A stretch of 64,000 nt of DNA from Denitrificimonas caeni DSM 24390 (GCF_000421765.1 NZ_ATXQ01000003.1:248001-312000), one strand, 5' to 3'; positions 1-9,400 are shown, counted from the stretch's first letter. Translations and numbers: made by a program. Notes: generated by a model not told the origin, from the letters alone.

Positions 1-1166
1 CCTGTAAGCGCATTAAGCGCTGGATGAAACCGGTTAAACGTAAAGTCGGCTTAGCCTTTCAACCTGCCTCAGCAAAAATCGTCTACCAACCGCTCGGCGT
101 CGTCGGCGTGATTGTGCCGTGGAACTACCCACTCTTTTTAAGTATTGGCCCATTAACTGGCGCACTGGCTGCTGGCAATCGGGTGATGATCAAAATGAGC
201 GAGCACACCCCGCGCACCGCGCAGTTGCTAAAAGAGTTATTAGCCCGTGTTTTCCCAGAAGATTTAGTCTGCGTGGTGCAAGGTGAAGCCGATCTCGCTG
301 CAGCTTTCTCTGAGCTGCCTTTCGATCACCTACTGTTTACCGGTTCAACCCAGGTCGGTAAACATGTGATGCGCGCCGCGGCGAAAAACCTCACGCCTGT
401 GACATTAGAACTCGGCGGTAAATCACCGGCGATTATCAGCGCCGATATACCCATGGCCGACGCCGTAGAGCGAATTGCTTTTGGTAAAATGGTTAACTCT
501 GGGCAAACCTGCGTCGCACCTGATTATATTTTAGTGCCGCACGCGCGCATCGATGAGTTTGTTGAGGCGATGCGCAGCACTGTACGCAAATTCTATCCAA
601 AACTGGCTGACAACCCTGATTACACTGCGATTATCAATCCACAACACCAACAACGCTTGCAAGACACCATTGATAACGCCACCAGCCAAGGGGCAGAGGC
701 GATTGCTATCCACGCCGAAGGCCAAGGTCAACGTTTACCCCTCACTTTACTGCTGAATGTCAGCGATGACATGCGCGTCATGCAGGATGAAATCTTTGGG
801 CCTGTGTTACCCATCGTGGGCTATCAAACCCTGGATGACGCCTTAACTTATATTCGCCAGCGTCCACGTCCTTTAGCGCTGTATTACTTTGGCTATGAGT
901 CTAGCGAGCAGCAGCATGTACTGCACAACAGTCATGCTGGTGGCGTCTGCATCAACGATACTTTGCTGCATGTTGCGCAGCATGATTTACCCTTTGGCGG
1001 TATTGGTCCATCCGGTATGGGCCACTATCACGCTCACGAAGGTTTCTTAACCTTTAGCCACAGCAAGTCGGTGTTTAGCAAACAGCGTTTAAATGCCGCC
1101 AAACTGATTTACCCACCTTACGGCGGTTGGCTGCAGAAACTGATTCTGAAATTCTTTTTACGTTAA
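1..1166 (+). CDS. Aldehyde dehydrogenase, coniferyl-aldehyde-dehydrogenase-like (5' end outside window)
   Basis: NAD(P)-dependent oxidation of an aldehyde to its acid in the cytoplasm. The frame is open from base 3 with no start (C-K-R-I-K-R-W precedes the first Met at 24), and family members have about 80-100 more N-terminal residues, so the gene begins before the window. Counting from Met24, the nucleotide-site segment IVPWNYP is near residue 30, the general base lies in LELGGKSP (Glu129) and the nucleophile in SGQTCVAP (Cys163). Resemblance to coniferyl aldehyde dehydrogenases is by overall sequence; the true substrate is not visible. The gene is 17 bp upstream of a Tat-exported protein and a GMC oxidoreductase, an order I recall from P. 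aeruginosa PA0366-PA0364, so it may oxidise the aldehyde made by the GMC enzyme. Confidence 0.9.
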   Translation, partial: CKRIKRWMKPVKRKVGLAFQPASAKIVYQPLGVVGVIVPWNYPLFLSIGPLTGALAAGNRVMIKMSEHTPRTAQLLKELLARVFPEDLVCVVQGEADLAAAFSELPFDHLLFTGSTQVGKHVMRAAAKNLTPVTLELGGKSPAIISADIPMADAVERIAFGKMVNSGQTCVAPDYILVPHARIDEFVEAMRSTVRKFYPKLADNPDYTAIINPQHQQRLQDTIDNATSQGAEAIAIHAEGQGQRLPLTLLLNVSDDMRVMQDEIFGPVLPIVGYQTLDDALTYIRQRPRPLALYYFGYESSEQQHVLHNSHAGGVCINDTLLHVAQHDLPFGGIGPSGMGHYHAHEGFLTFSHSKSVFSKQRLNAAKLIYPPYGGWLQKLILKFFLR

Positions 1167-1183
1167 GACGACGAGGCCAAAGC

Positions 1184-1729
1184 ATGTCGCATGTTGCTCA
1201 GAGTACCGAGTTTTCTCGGCGCAGCTTTCTCAAACTTAGCGCTGTTTCTGCGGCGAGCTTAAGTGTGCTCAGTTTATCGGCAAGTCTGACCGGCTGTAGC
1301 AACGATCCTGCCAGCAACGGTTTTCTTGTGCTGCGCAGTGATGACATCCTGTGTTTATCGGCGATCTTGCCGGTGCTGTATAGCGGCGCAGTTGCTGCTG
1401 AGCAGATGAATAGCAACCTACACAGCACGCTGCGCGCCATCGACAATAGCCTCGCCAGTTTTTCGCCCGAGATGCGCAAACTGACCGTGCAACTCTTTGA
1501 TGTGCTCAATAACCCGCTAACGCGCGGCCCACTCACGGGTGTTTGGGGGGCTTGGTCGCAAGCGTCATCAGCCGATGTTCAACAGTTTCTCAAACGCTGG
1601 GAAAACAGTCGTTTTGATTTATTAAAAATGGGTCATAACGCTCTATTGCAACTGGCGATGCTGGCTCACTATGGACAGCCAAGTTCCTGGCAACACTGCG
1701 GTTATCCTGGCCCACCGGTGCTGCAGTAA
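1184..1729 (+). CDS. Tat-signal lipoprotein, probable small subunit of a GMC dehydrogenase (gluconate 2-dehydrogenase subunit-3-like)
   Basis: A 181-residue exported protein. The start at 1184 is chosen because the longer frame (from 1127) runs into the dehydrogenase gene, and because a twin-arginine motif SRRSFLK then falls at residues 11-17, followed by a hydrophobic stretch and a lipobox LTGC with the lipid cysteine at residue 38. The remainder is helical with no catalytic motif that I recognise. The position directly before a GMC flavoprotein without its own signal peptide matches the gluconate/fructose dehydrogenase plan, in which the small Tat subunit carries the folded flavoprotein to the periplasm. 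The subunit role is inferred from context. Confidence 0.75.
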   Translation: MSHVAQSTEFSRRSFLKLSAVSAASLSVLSLSASLTGCSNDPASNGFLVLRSDDILCLSAILPVLYSGAVAAEQMNSNLHSTLRAIDNSLASFSPEMRKLTVQLFDVLNNPLTRGPLTGVWGAWSQASSADVQQFLKRWENSRFDLLKMGHNALLQLAMLAHYGQPSSWQHCGYPGPPVLQ

Positions 1730-1782
1730 TTTTAAATAGCTTGTTCAAGTCACTTTTATCACAACAATAATAGAGAACACTT

Positions 1783-3375
1783 ATGCCTATTGCAGACCCT
1801 TTCCTACAAGGCATCGCCAGTGGCTGGCAGGTGCAAAACGCCTCCCTGCTTGAAAACGATCTGCAGCTTGAAGCTGATGTAGTGATTGTTGGCAGCGGTG
1901 CTGGCGGGGCCACCAGTGCTGAGTTATTAAGCGCTGCCGGGCTGCGCGTATTGATTGTTGAAGAAGGACCGCTGCGCACCAGTACTGATTTCAAAATGCA
2001 AGAGCCACAAGCCTACGCTGACCTCTATCAGGAAGGCATGGGCCGCATGAGCAAAGATGGCGCTATCACCATTATGCAAGGTCGCGCTGTGGGCGGCACC
2101 ACCTTAATTAACTGGACCTCGAGCTTTCGTACGCCGCCCGAAACCCTCAAGCATTGGGCCAGCGAACATGCGGTCAGTGGTTTAGACAAGGATACTTTGC
2201 AACCTTGGTTTGAGCGCATGGAACAACGTCTCGGGGTTGCCCCTTGGAGCATGCCTGCCAACGCCAACAATGAAGTGATCAAGCGTGGCTGTGAGGCACT
2301 GGATCTGAGCTGGGCAGTGATTCCGCGCAATGTACGTGGCTGCATGAATTTAGGCTATTGCGGCATGGGTTGTCCGGTGAACGCCAAACAATCAATGCTG
2401 GTCACGTGCATTCCGGCCAGCTTAAACAATGGCGGCAGCCTGCTTTATTTAGCTCGCGCTGAACGCTTACAGATGACACAGAACCGTGTCCAGCACTTAG
2501 AGTGCCAAGCCCTTGATGCACGCGGCGTTGAGCCGACTGGTCGTAAAATCATTATTCGCGCCAAGCATTATATTTTGGCCGGTGGCGGCATCAATACACC
2601 GGCAATATTGCTGCGCTCGCAAGCGCCTGACCCGCACAAGCGTTGCGGCAAACGCACCTTTTTACATTTAACGAACTTTTCTGCCGCGCAGTTTTCCGAG
2701 CCAGTCAATCCTTTTTACGGTGCCCCTCAATCCATTTATAGCGACCATTTCCAGTGGCTTAATGGTGCCAAAGGGCCTCTCGGCTACAAGCTTGAAGTGC
2801 CTCCCTTGCACCCAGCCTTTGCCGCGACCATTTTAGGAGGTTACGGCGAGGTCAACGCAGAGCGTATGGCGCAACTGCCCAACACCCATATGATGATTGC
2901 TTTGATGCGTGACGGCTTTCATCCAGACAGCGCCAGCGGTACCGTTGAATTGCGTAGCGATGGCAGTCCGGTGTTGGATTATCAAATGACGCCTTATACT
3001 TGGAATGGTATCCGCCGCGCCTATCACAACATGGCTGAGATTCAGTTTGCAGCCGGTGCTGAACGGGTCTTCCCTGTGCATGCGGATGCTGACTATGTCA
3101 CAAGCTTAAACCGTGCTAAATCGCTGATTGATAACTTAGACCTGTCTTTATACCGCGCGCGCTTAGGCAGTGCCCATGTGATGGGTGGCTGCGCAATAAG
3201 TGATGATGCCTCGCAGGGTGTGACCAATAGCCTAGGCATGCATCATCAATTAGAAAACCTCTCCATTCACGACGGTTCTTTATTCCCTACCAGTATTGGC
3301 GCTAATCCACAACTGTCGATTTACGCGCTGTGTGCTTTGCTCACAGAGCAACTGATCAAGCGCCTCGCCGCTTAA
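1783..3375 (+). CDS. GMC-family FAD oxidoreductase (alcohol/sugar dehydrogenase)
   Basis: A 530-residue flavoprotein of the glucose-methanol-choline family, expected to oxidise an alcohol or sugar alcohol. The FAD-binding GSGAGG motif is at residues 37-42, the second GMC signature (GRAVGGTTLINW) near residue 100, and the C-terminal catalytic pair is His465 in SAHVMGG and Asn508 in GANPQLS. A cysteine cluster at 187, 193 and 197 is typical of the membrane-associated dehydrogenase branch. There is no signal peptide, so export would depend on the Tat-signal protein encoded 53 bp upstream. No cytochrome subunit gene is next to it, so the electron acceptor is unknown. The substrate cannot be read from the sequence. 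Confidence 0.88.
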   Translation: MPIADPFLQGIASGWQVQNASLLENDLQLEADVVIVGSGAGGATSAELLSAAGLRVLIVEEGPLRTSTDFKMQEPQAYADLYQEGMGRMSKDGAITIMQGRAVGGTTLINWTSSFRTPPETLKHWASEHAVSGLDKDTLQPWFERMEQRLGVAPWSMPANANNEVIKRGCEALDLSWAVIPRNVRGCMNLGYCGMGCPVNAKQSMLVTCIPASLNNGGSLLYLARAERLQMTQNRVQHLECQALDARGVEPTGRKIIIRAKHYILAGGGINTPAILLRSQAPDPHKRCGKRTFLHLTNFSAAQFSEPVNPFYGAPQSIYSDHFQWLNGAKGPLGYKLEVPPLHPAFAATILGGYGEVNAERMAQLPNTHMMIALMRDGFHPDSASGTVELRSDGSPVLDYQMTPYTWNGIRRAYHNMAEIQFAAGAERVFPVHADADYVTSLNRAKSLIDNLDLSLYRARLGSAHVMGGCAISDDASQGVTNSLGMHHQLENLSIHDGSLFPTSIGANPQLSIYALCALLTEQLIKRLAA

Positions 3376-3433
3376 ATCAAGAAATTACTGCATTGCGTTG
3401 GCCGTCAAGCTGTGTGGCGCGTAGACTTATCAG

Positions 3434-3463
3434 AACATTCTGCGTTTGCTAGCGCAGAATGTT
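3434..3463. terminator. Hairpin after the GMC gene
   Basis: AACATTCTGCG (3434-3444) and CGCAGAATGTT (3453-3463) form a perfect 11-bp stem with an 8-nt loop, about 60 bp after the GMC stop codon. No T-run follows on either strand, so this could be a processed 3' end, a Rho-linked structure or a protein-binding site rather than a classic intrinsic terminator. Confidence 0.4.
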
Positions 3464-3511
3464 GAGTTATAAGCAAAACCCCCTTCACGCTTTACCCTAG
3501 GTGGATGCCGC

Positions 3512-4813
3512 ATGTCTGTATGGAAGTCGTTTAAGTCACTGTATTTCGCCACGCTACTGATGCTATTGGGCTCAGGTTTACTGAGTACATACTTAGCTCT
3601 GCATGTTGCTGAACGTGCAGACGGTATCTGGGTGGGTGCTTTGATGACCGGCTTTTATCTAGGCTTGGTACTGGGCGGCAAACTCGGTCACCGCTTAATT
3701 GCTCGCGTCGGACATATTCGTACCTACGTGGCCAGTGCCGGTATCGTCACCGCAGCAGTGTTACTGCACGGGCTAACTGAAAGCTTGCCGGCTTGGCTAT
3801 CACTGCGCGTGGTGGTAGGTCTTGGCATGATGTCGATGTATATGGTGGTGGAAAGCTGGCTCAACGAACAAAGCACTTCCGATGAGCGCGGCATGGTGTT
3901 TTCAGGCTACATGATGGCTTCTTACCTGGGTATGGTTTTAGGCCAGTTAGTATTGGCGGCGATGCCTGACCTGAATATTAATCTGCTGTTATTTGTCGCC
4001 CTATGCTTTGCTCTATGCTTAGTACCCGTCGCGCTAACACGCCGTATTCACCCGGAGCCCTTGCACCCTGCGCCACTTGAGCCACGTTACTTTCTCCAGC
4101 GCGTACCGCTCTCCATGCTCACCAGCATCGTCGCGGGCGCAATGGTTGGGGCTTTTTACGGTTTAGCGCCGCTATATGCCAGCCGGATTGGCTTACCGAC
4201 ACAAATGATTGGTCTCTTTATGGCCACATGCATTGTTGCCGGTTTACTGGTGCAAGGCCCGCTGGGCTGGCTATCTGACCGCTTAGATCGCCCCACGTTG
4301 ATTCGTGTTGGTAGCGCCTTATTAATGCTGATTGCCCTGCCGCAAGCGATTTTCACTGACTTACCTATTGTCTTCGTCTTTATCGGTGGTAGTTTATCTT
4401 GCATGCTGCTGTTTAGCCTTTACCCTTTAGCGGTGGCGTTTGCCAATGACAACATTGAAGCAGAAAAACGTGTTTCGTTAACGGCCGTGTTACTCACCAC
4501 TTTTGGTATCGGTGCCAGTATCAGCCCGCTACTGATCGGTGTGTTGATGAAGTCTTTTGGCCCTAATATGCTTTATGTGTCACTCAGCTTGTTTGCCATG
4601 CTGATTGTGATACGCGTAAGACCACAAGCCATTAGCGGTGATACCCTCAGCGATGAAGCACCTTTGCAACACATCTATATGCCTGATGGTATTAGTAGTT
4701 CGCCCTTAGCAGCAGCGCTTGATCCTCGGATCGAAGAAAGCCACGTACAAGAACAGATGCAAGACAGCCCTCTAGCTGATGTTGGCGAAATGTCTGAAGA
4801 GCAGCACTACTGA
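3512..4813 (+). CDS. MFS transporter (YcaD-like)
   Basis: A 433-residue inner-membrane carrier of the major facilitator superfamily. About twelve hydrophobic segments fill residues 10-370, with the MFS loop motif GGKLGHRLIARVGH between segments 2 and 3 (residues 55-68) and a related GWLSDRLDRPTLIRVG in the second half. An acidic, non-membrane tail of about 60 residues follows. The start has AGGTGG seven bases upstream. Overall layout resembles the YcaD branch, whose substrate is not established; sugar or drug efflux are both possible. It stands alone between the GMC cluster and a convergent signalling pair. Confidence 0.8.
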   Translation: MSVWKSFKSLYFATLLMLLGSGLLSTYLALHVAERADGIWVGALMTGFYLGLVLGGKLGHRLIARVGHIRTYVASAGIVTAAVLLHGLTESLPAWLSLRVVVGLGMMSMYMVVESWLNEQSTSDERGMVFSGYMMASYLGMVLGQLVLAAMPDLNINLLLFVALCFALCLVPVALTRRIHPEPLHPAPLEPRYFLQRVPLSMLTSIVAGAMVGAFYGLAPLYASRIGLPTQMIGLFMATCIVAGLLVQGPLGWLSDRLDRPTLIRVGSALLMLIALPQAIFTDLPIVFVFIGGSLSCMLLFSLYPLAVAFANDNIEAEKRVSLTAVLLTTFGIGASISPLLIGVLMKSFGPNMLYVSLSLFAMLIVIRVRPQAISGDTLSDEAPLQHIYMPDGISSSPLAAALDPRIEESHVQEQMQDSPLADVGEMSEEQHY

Positions 4814-4839
4814 TGTTTAGCCAACTGAACGCAGTTTAG

Positions 4840-4866
4840 ACTCACACTTTTGTTCAAGATGTGAGT
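4840..4866. terminator. Weak hairpin between convergent genes
   Basis: ACTCACA (4840-4846) and TGTGAGT (4860-4866) form a 7-bp stem 25 bp after the MFS stop. The nearest T-run is in the loop rather than after the stem. It may end the MFS transcript, but the support is weak. Confidence 0.3.
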
Positions 4867-4976
4867 AACTGATCGTAGTTGTTTGAAGCTTTGATGCTGC
4901 ATTATAGCTGTTGCTTTATTAACCAACGCCACAGCGCGCCATTAAATAAAAACGGTATTCTTAAGACAAAGCATAT

Positions 4977-6761
4977 CTATTTAAAAGAGTGGCCTTGCCC
5001 AGTAAAGGCTGGCGTATCAGCAAAACCGCTAGCCACCAATTGCAGCATCATGCTTTCCTTGAGCGGCGGAGCAAATAAAAAGCCTTGAATTAAATCGCAG
5101 CCCATCGCTTGTAGTAACTTAAATTGTTCAGGCTCTTCAACTCCTTCAGCTACCGTTAAAAACTCAAAGTGTCGAGCCATATCAATTACTGTACTGGTGA
5201 GTCTCTGGTCCTGAGTATCTACATGCATTTCGGAAATAAAAGCGCGGTCAATTTTCAGCACCGAAACAGGTAATACTTTTAAATATGCCAGCGAAGAGTA
5301 GCCCGTACCAAAATCATCAATTGCAATACGTAAGCCTACTGCAGCCAAGCGCTGTAACTGGATCATGGCAAGTTGCATATCTTGCATCAAGTCAGATTCA
5401 GTGACCTCGACCTCTAACGCATGTGCTGGCAAACCTGCTTGCTGCACAACATCGATCAACCACTCGGCGAAATCAGGTTGCATCAATTGCGCACCAGCGA
5501 CATTCACCGCAACAGAAAAATACTCATCAACGGCACCCTGCGCGCGCCAGCGTACAATGGCGCTCACGGCTTCTCGAACCACCCACTGACCGAGCGTAAT
5601 AATAAAACAATTGGCTTCTGCTATCGGAATAAATTCGGCCGGTGAGACCCGTCCAAAGGTTGGACTATCCCAACGCAGCAAGGCTTCAACACCTCGCACC
5701 TGACCGCTACGCACATCCACTTTAGGCTGATATAGCAAGTGCAGCTCGCTATTACTGATCGCTGCATACAATGCATCGCTAAGCTGATTTTTACGCCATA
5801 AGGTGCTTTCCAGCGCTTGGTCATATCCCTGCCATTGGCTGTCTGCTTCAGGCAAAGCCACCGCAGCCATACGCACTATTTGCTCCGGACTACGCTCAGC
5901 AATTGAGCCGCTCACACCAATCCGGGCACGGACATACACACACAATTGCTGTAACTGTAATGGCACCTGTATCACGTCCAGAAAACGCGTAGCAAAGATC
6001 TCAGCCTGCTGCTCACTGACAGTGGTTTCACACACCACCACCCAAGTATCTGTGCTCCACACTCCAAAGATGCGGATTGGTAAATCGATTAATTGTTGTA
6101 TACGAGCAGATAACGCGCACACCGTTTGATCCATCGCCTCATAGCCATGTAGACGCTCAATTTCATCAAGCCCCTCCAGCGCAATAAAGAAAGCCAGCAA
6201 ACCTCTTTTCTCGATGCGTAATTGGGTAATGGTTTCCAAGATGACGCTACGGTTCGGTAACGATGTAACCGGATCTTGACGCGAAAGAAGACTCAACTCT
6301 CGAGTTCGCTCAACAACCAAATGCTCAAGCAAGGCGGCTTTTTCAAAACGCTCACTGAGCAAGCGCTGCAGTTGCAAGGTGTTACGAATACGTTGCAAGA
6401 CTTCAATATGATTAAACGGCTTGGTTAAAAAGTCCTGCGCACCTAATTGCAATGCTTGGTGACGGGTGGCTTCATCGATTTGTGCGGTGAGGACAATCAC
6501 CGCGGGCACCTGTTCACCCCAGGTTTTATTCAGCAGTTCCAACAACTCTAAGCCACTGATACTGGGCATACGAATATCAAGCAAAATCAAGTCAGGACGT
6601 TTTTTTTGTACGCGTGATTCAAGCAATAAAGGGTCCGTCATGCCCTCGACAGCCTGGTACCCCTCATCCTCAAGTAAGTCCATGAGCAACTCAACGTTCA
6701 CTGGGTTGTCATCCACCACCAGAATATCAGCACTACTAAATAGCGCACCAAGAGCTGTCAT
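4977..6761 (-). CDS. Response regulator with degenerate GGDEF and EAL (c-di-GMP phosphodiesterase) domains
   Basis: A 594-residue signalling protein. An N-terminal receiver domain (about 10-130) has the phospho-acceptor Asp62 in LILLDIRMP and Lys in FLTKPF. A GGDEF-type domain (about 165-300) has lost the active-site loop: where GG(D/E)EF is expected there is VWSTDTW, so it should not make c-di-GMP. The C-terminal EAL domain (about 325-580) is intact in its signature (Glu359 in VEALLRW) and in VTESDLM, DDFGTGYSSLAYLK and LKIDRAFI, so phosphodiesterase activity is expected. Its start overlaps the stop of the upstream hybrid kinase by 4 bases (ATGA), which makes that kinase the probable phosphodonor. 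Low c-di-GMP normally favours motility over biofilm; that consequence is inference. Confidence 0.88.
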   Translation of the reverse strand: MTALGALFSSADILVVDDNPVNVELLMDLLEDEGYQAVEGMTDPLLLESRVQKKRPDLILLDIRMPSISGLELLELLNKTWGEQVPAVIVLTAQIDEATRHQALQLGAQDFLTKPFNHIEVLQRIRNTLQLQRLLSERFEKAALLEHLVVERTRELSLLSRQDPVTSLPNRSVILETITQLRIEKRGLLAFFIALEGLDEIERLHGYEAMDQTVCALSARIQQLIDLPIRIFGVWSTDTWVVVCETTVSEQQAEIFATRFLDVIQVPLQLQQLCVYVRARIGVSGSIAERSPEQIVRMAAVALPEADSQWQGYDQALESTLWRKNQLSDALYAAISNSELHLLYQPKVDVRSGQVRGVEALLRWDSPTFGRVSPAEFIPIAEANCFIITLGQWVVREAVSAIVRWRAQGAVDEYFSVAVNVAGAQLMQPDFAEWLIDVVQQAGLPAHALEVEVTESDLMQDMQLAMIQLQRLAAVGLRIAIDDFGTGYSSLAYLKVLPVSVLKIDRAFISEMHVDTQDQRLTSTVIDMARHFEFLTVAEGVEEPEQFKLLQAMGCDLIQGFLFAPPLKESMMLQLVASGFADTPAFTGQGHSFK

Positions 6762-9400
6762 AGACTTTCCTGTTCAGATAAAAGTTGTTGGATATGCTCG
6801 GCAAGTGCATGCAAATTAAACGGCTTACTATAAAACCCAGCAAAGCCAAGCGCGCTAGCTTGCTGCTGGTCTTCCGCAGAACAACTGGCCGAAATAGCTA
6901 ACAACGGAATTTTACTGGTCAACGGATTATTTTTGAGCATCCGACCGGCCTGAAACCCATTCATTCCAGGTAAATCGATATCCAACAAAATCAAATGAGG
7001 CTGCTCTGAACAAGCGATTTCAAAACCTGCCTCCGCCGAGCATACGCAGCGTAATTGCGCCGTCGCGATTTCACTAAAGATATCTTGCATCAAGCGCTGA
7101 TTCTCAGGGTTATCCTCTATATACAGAACTTGGTGTTTTTTAGCTGCTGACTCACGGGTCGCAGACTCAGGTACTGCAGCCGTATCCAGCGGTCGCGCCG
7201 AGCTGATCGAAACCAACGGCAACTCGAAACAAAAAACACTCCCCTCACCCACTGTTGACTCAACAAAAATATCAGTTTGCATCAAGCGTGCCAGCTTACG
7301 CGTCAACGCCAGCCCTACGCCCGTACCCTCAATACTGCTGTTTTGCGCACCTAAGCGATTAAAGGGTTCAAATAGCATCGACATTTGCTCGGCGGCAATG
7401 CCTATACCTGTATCACTGACACTGATATGCACCCTATTCTCGCGTAACTGGCAGCGCAAAATAACGGTTCCAGCAAGTCGGTTATATTTAATCGCGTTAC
7501 TCAGCAGGTTAATCAGTATCTGTTTCAGGCGGGTGTAATCGGCTTCAACCAAGCAGTTCTGAGTACCCTCAAGCTGTACTTGCAGCCCAATATTTTGGTT
7601 AACTGCCAGTGCTCGCACTATTTCCAGAGTTTCTTCAATCACCTCTTGTAGATTAATCGGCTCAAGTGAGACCTGCGTATGCCCTGATTCAATTCGCGCC
7701 AAATCCAACACTTCATTGATTAAATTTAATAGATGGCTGCCGCTGCGTAGAATTTGATCCACTTGTCGTTGCTGGCGTTCCGCCAATGGCTGCTTGCCAT
7801 TGCCCAGTAATTGGGCAAAACCTAAAATTGCATTGAGAGGCGTACGTAGCTCATGACTCATTGACGAGAGGAAGTCGGTTTTAGCCTTACTCGAACGCTC
7901 GGCTAAATCACGTGCTACTTTCAACTCTTCAGTAAAGCGCTCTTGTTCATTGATCTGTCGATATAGATTAATCAACAAAGCGCAGGTAGAAGTAAAAGGT
8001 TTTAACCAATCGATTAAGACGTCATCGTAATCCTGCTGCGCATTGGCAATCGCATACATACCAATCACTTCACCACGATCAATAATCGGCACACCTAAAT
8101 AACGGTGCAACACCGGATGGCCTTTCGGCAATGCGCCGCCACGCGAATCATCAAGCATGTTATTGCTCAGCACGGTTTGCCCACCTGCAAACACCTGTCC
8201 CAGCATACTGTCCGGGTTACTTAGGAACATCTCACCGTCACGCAGCTTCTGCATCAGTTGCCGTGTTGGTTCATTCCACGACAAATCACTGATCGCATGT
8301 ATTTTTAAAGCTGGCGAACCCTCACGACAAATCACTTCGCCAATCAGTGCGTATTCACTCTGAGTCAGCTCTTTCAGTGCTTCTTTTAAAAACTGCCAAA
8401 GAGTGTTCCCCGACAAGAGTGCATGGTAGTCCGTCAGCCCACGGTGCAACACTTGCAGCAGCGAGCGCTCTTGTTGCTCGCGTTCACGCGCTGCAGCCAC
8501 CGCACGTAGATCTGACAAAATACCGATAAACTCGCGGCTTTCCGACGCCGTCAGATCACCCTGATGTTGTACCTCACTGACCGCTAAATGCACGGGAATC
8601 TGTGTACCATCTTTGTGTTGCGCAGCCACTTCTCGGCCAATACCAATCACGTGTTTTTCGCCGGTTGTTTGATAGGCCGCTAAATATTCGTCGTGCTGGG
8701 TAGCCCAACGCTCTGGCATGAGCATTTTAACGTTTTTCTCGAGCACTTCTTCAGGCTGGTAACCGAGCATCCGCAAAGCAGAGTCATTTAATTGGAGAAT
8801 ACGTCCACGCCCATCTATGCGTACAATGCCCGCCGCCGCGCTCTCAATAATGGCGGCATAACGTGCATTGCTGGCAGTGCTTTGTTGCGTTTGCAGCGCC
8901 AGTTGAATCGTACGGTAATGCAAATACAAGAGCTGTTCAGCTTGCCTAGCTAACAAGATCAAATGGTGTTGTTCAATGTCGCTTAATTGGCGCGGCTCGG
9001 TACCTATTAAACAAAATGTACCCACATTAAAGCCATCTTCAGAACGAATTGGCATGCCGGCATAAAAGCGAATATGCGGCGAACCACTCACAAACGGCGT
9101 GTGAGCAAAGCGTGGGTCTAGCAGCGCGTTTTCAACGATAAAAAGCTTATCCGACTGCACAGCATAAGAGCAAAATGAATCCTGTCGTGGCAGTTGCGGG
9201 GCAAGTATACCAATACGTGACTTAAACCATTGCCGATGCTCGTCCACCAACGAGACCAGCACCATCGGCACATTAAATAAACTGGCCGCCACTTGAGTGA
9301 GGTTATCAAAAGCCGGATCAGCCTCTGTGTCTAAAATCTGTAAATTGCGCAGAGCCGCTAAGCGCTGCGCTTCGGTATCTTCTAGTGGCATATCCAGCAT
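6758..9400 (-). CDS. Hybrid sensor histidine kinase (GAF-PAS-GAF-HisKA-HATPase-REC), FixL-like PAS
   Basis: An 880-residue cytoplasmic hybrid kinase. Start 9400 is chosen over 9439 because AGAGGA lies 8 nt upstream and homologues begin near MP-LE-D-EAQRL. Domains in order: GAF (about 20-160), PAS (about 180-300), a second GAF (about 330-480), HisKA with His516 in SHELRTP, an HATPase domain with DTGIGI and GTGVGLAL, and a receiver with Asp807 in LLDIDLPG. No transmembrane segment is visible. The PAS contains HDEYL and HVIGIGR, matching the FixL region that holds haem ligand His200 (here His236) and Arg220 (here Arg256), so oxygen or redox sensing is possible. It is translationally coupled to the EAL response regulator. 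Haem binding is inference: the motif also occurs in PAS domains not shown to bind haem. Confidence 0.88.
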   Translation of the reverse strand: MLDMPLEDTEAQRLAALRNLQILDTEADPAFDNLTQVAASLFNVPMVLVSLVDEHRQWFKSRIGILAPQLPRQDSFCSYAVQSDKLFIVENALLDPRFAHTPFVSGSPHIRFYAGMPIRSEDGFNVGTFCLIGTEPRQLSDIEQHHLILLARQAEQLLYLHYRTIQLALQTQQSTASNARYAAIIESAAAGIVRIDGRGRILQLNDSALRMLGYQPEEVLEKNVKMLMPERWATQHDEYLAAYQTTGEKHVIGIGREVAAQHKDGTQIPVHLAVSEVQHQGDLTASESREFIGILSDLRAVAAAREREQQERSLLQVLHRGLTDYHALLSGNTLWQFLKEALKELTQSEYALIGEVICREGSPALKIHAISDLSWNEPTRQLMQKLRDGEMFLSNPDSMLGQVFAGGQTVLSNNMLDDSRGGALPKGHPVLHRYLGVPIIDRGEVIGMYAIANAQQDYDDVLIDWLKPFTSTCALLINLYRQINEQERFTEELKVARDLAERSSKAKTDFLSSMSHELRTPLNAILGFAQLLGNGKQPLAERQQRQVDQILRSGSHLLNLINEVLDLARIESGHTQVSLEPINLQEVIEETLEIVRALAVNQNIGLQVQLEGTQNCLVEADYTRLKQILINLLSNAIKYNRLAGTVILRCQLRENRVHISVSDTGIGIAAEQMSMLFEPFNRLGAQNSSIEGTGVGLALTRKLARLMQTDIFVESTVGEGSVFCFELPLVSISSARPLDTAAVPESATRESAAKKHQVLYIEDNPENQRLMQDIFSEIATAQLRCVCSAEAGFEIACSEQPHLILLDIDLPGMNGFQAGRMLKNNPLTSKIPLLAISASCSAEDQQQASALGFAGFYSKPFNLHALAEHIQQLLSEQESL

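Noticed and set aside
1127-1183. N-terminal extension of the Tat lipoprotein frame
   Set aside because: It overlaps the dehydrogenase gene and would bury the twin-arginine motif; start 1184 fits better.
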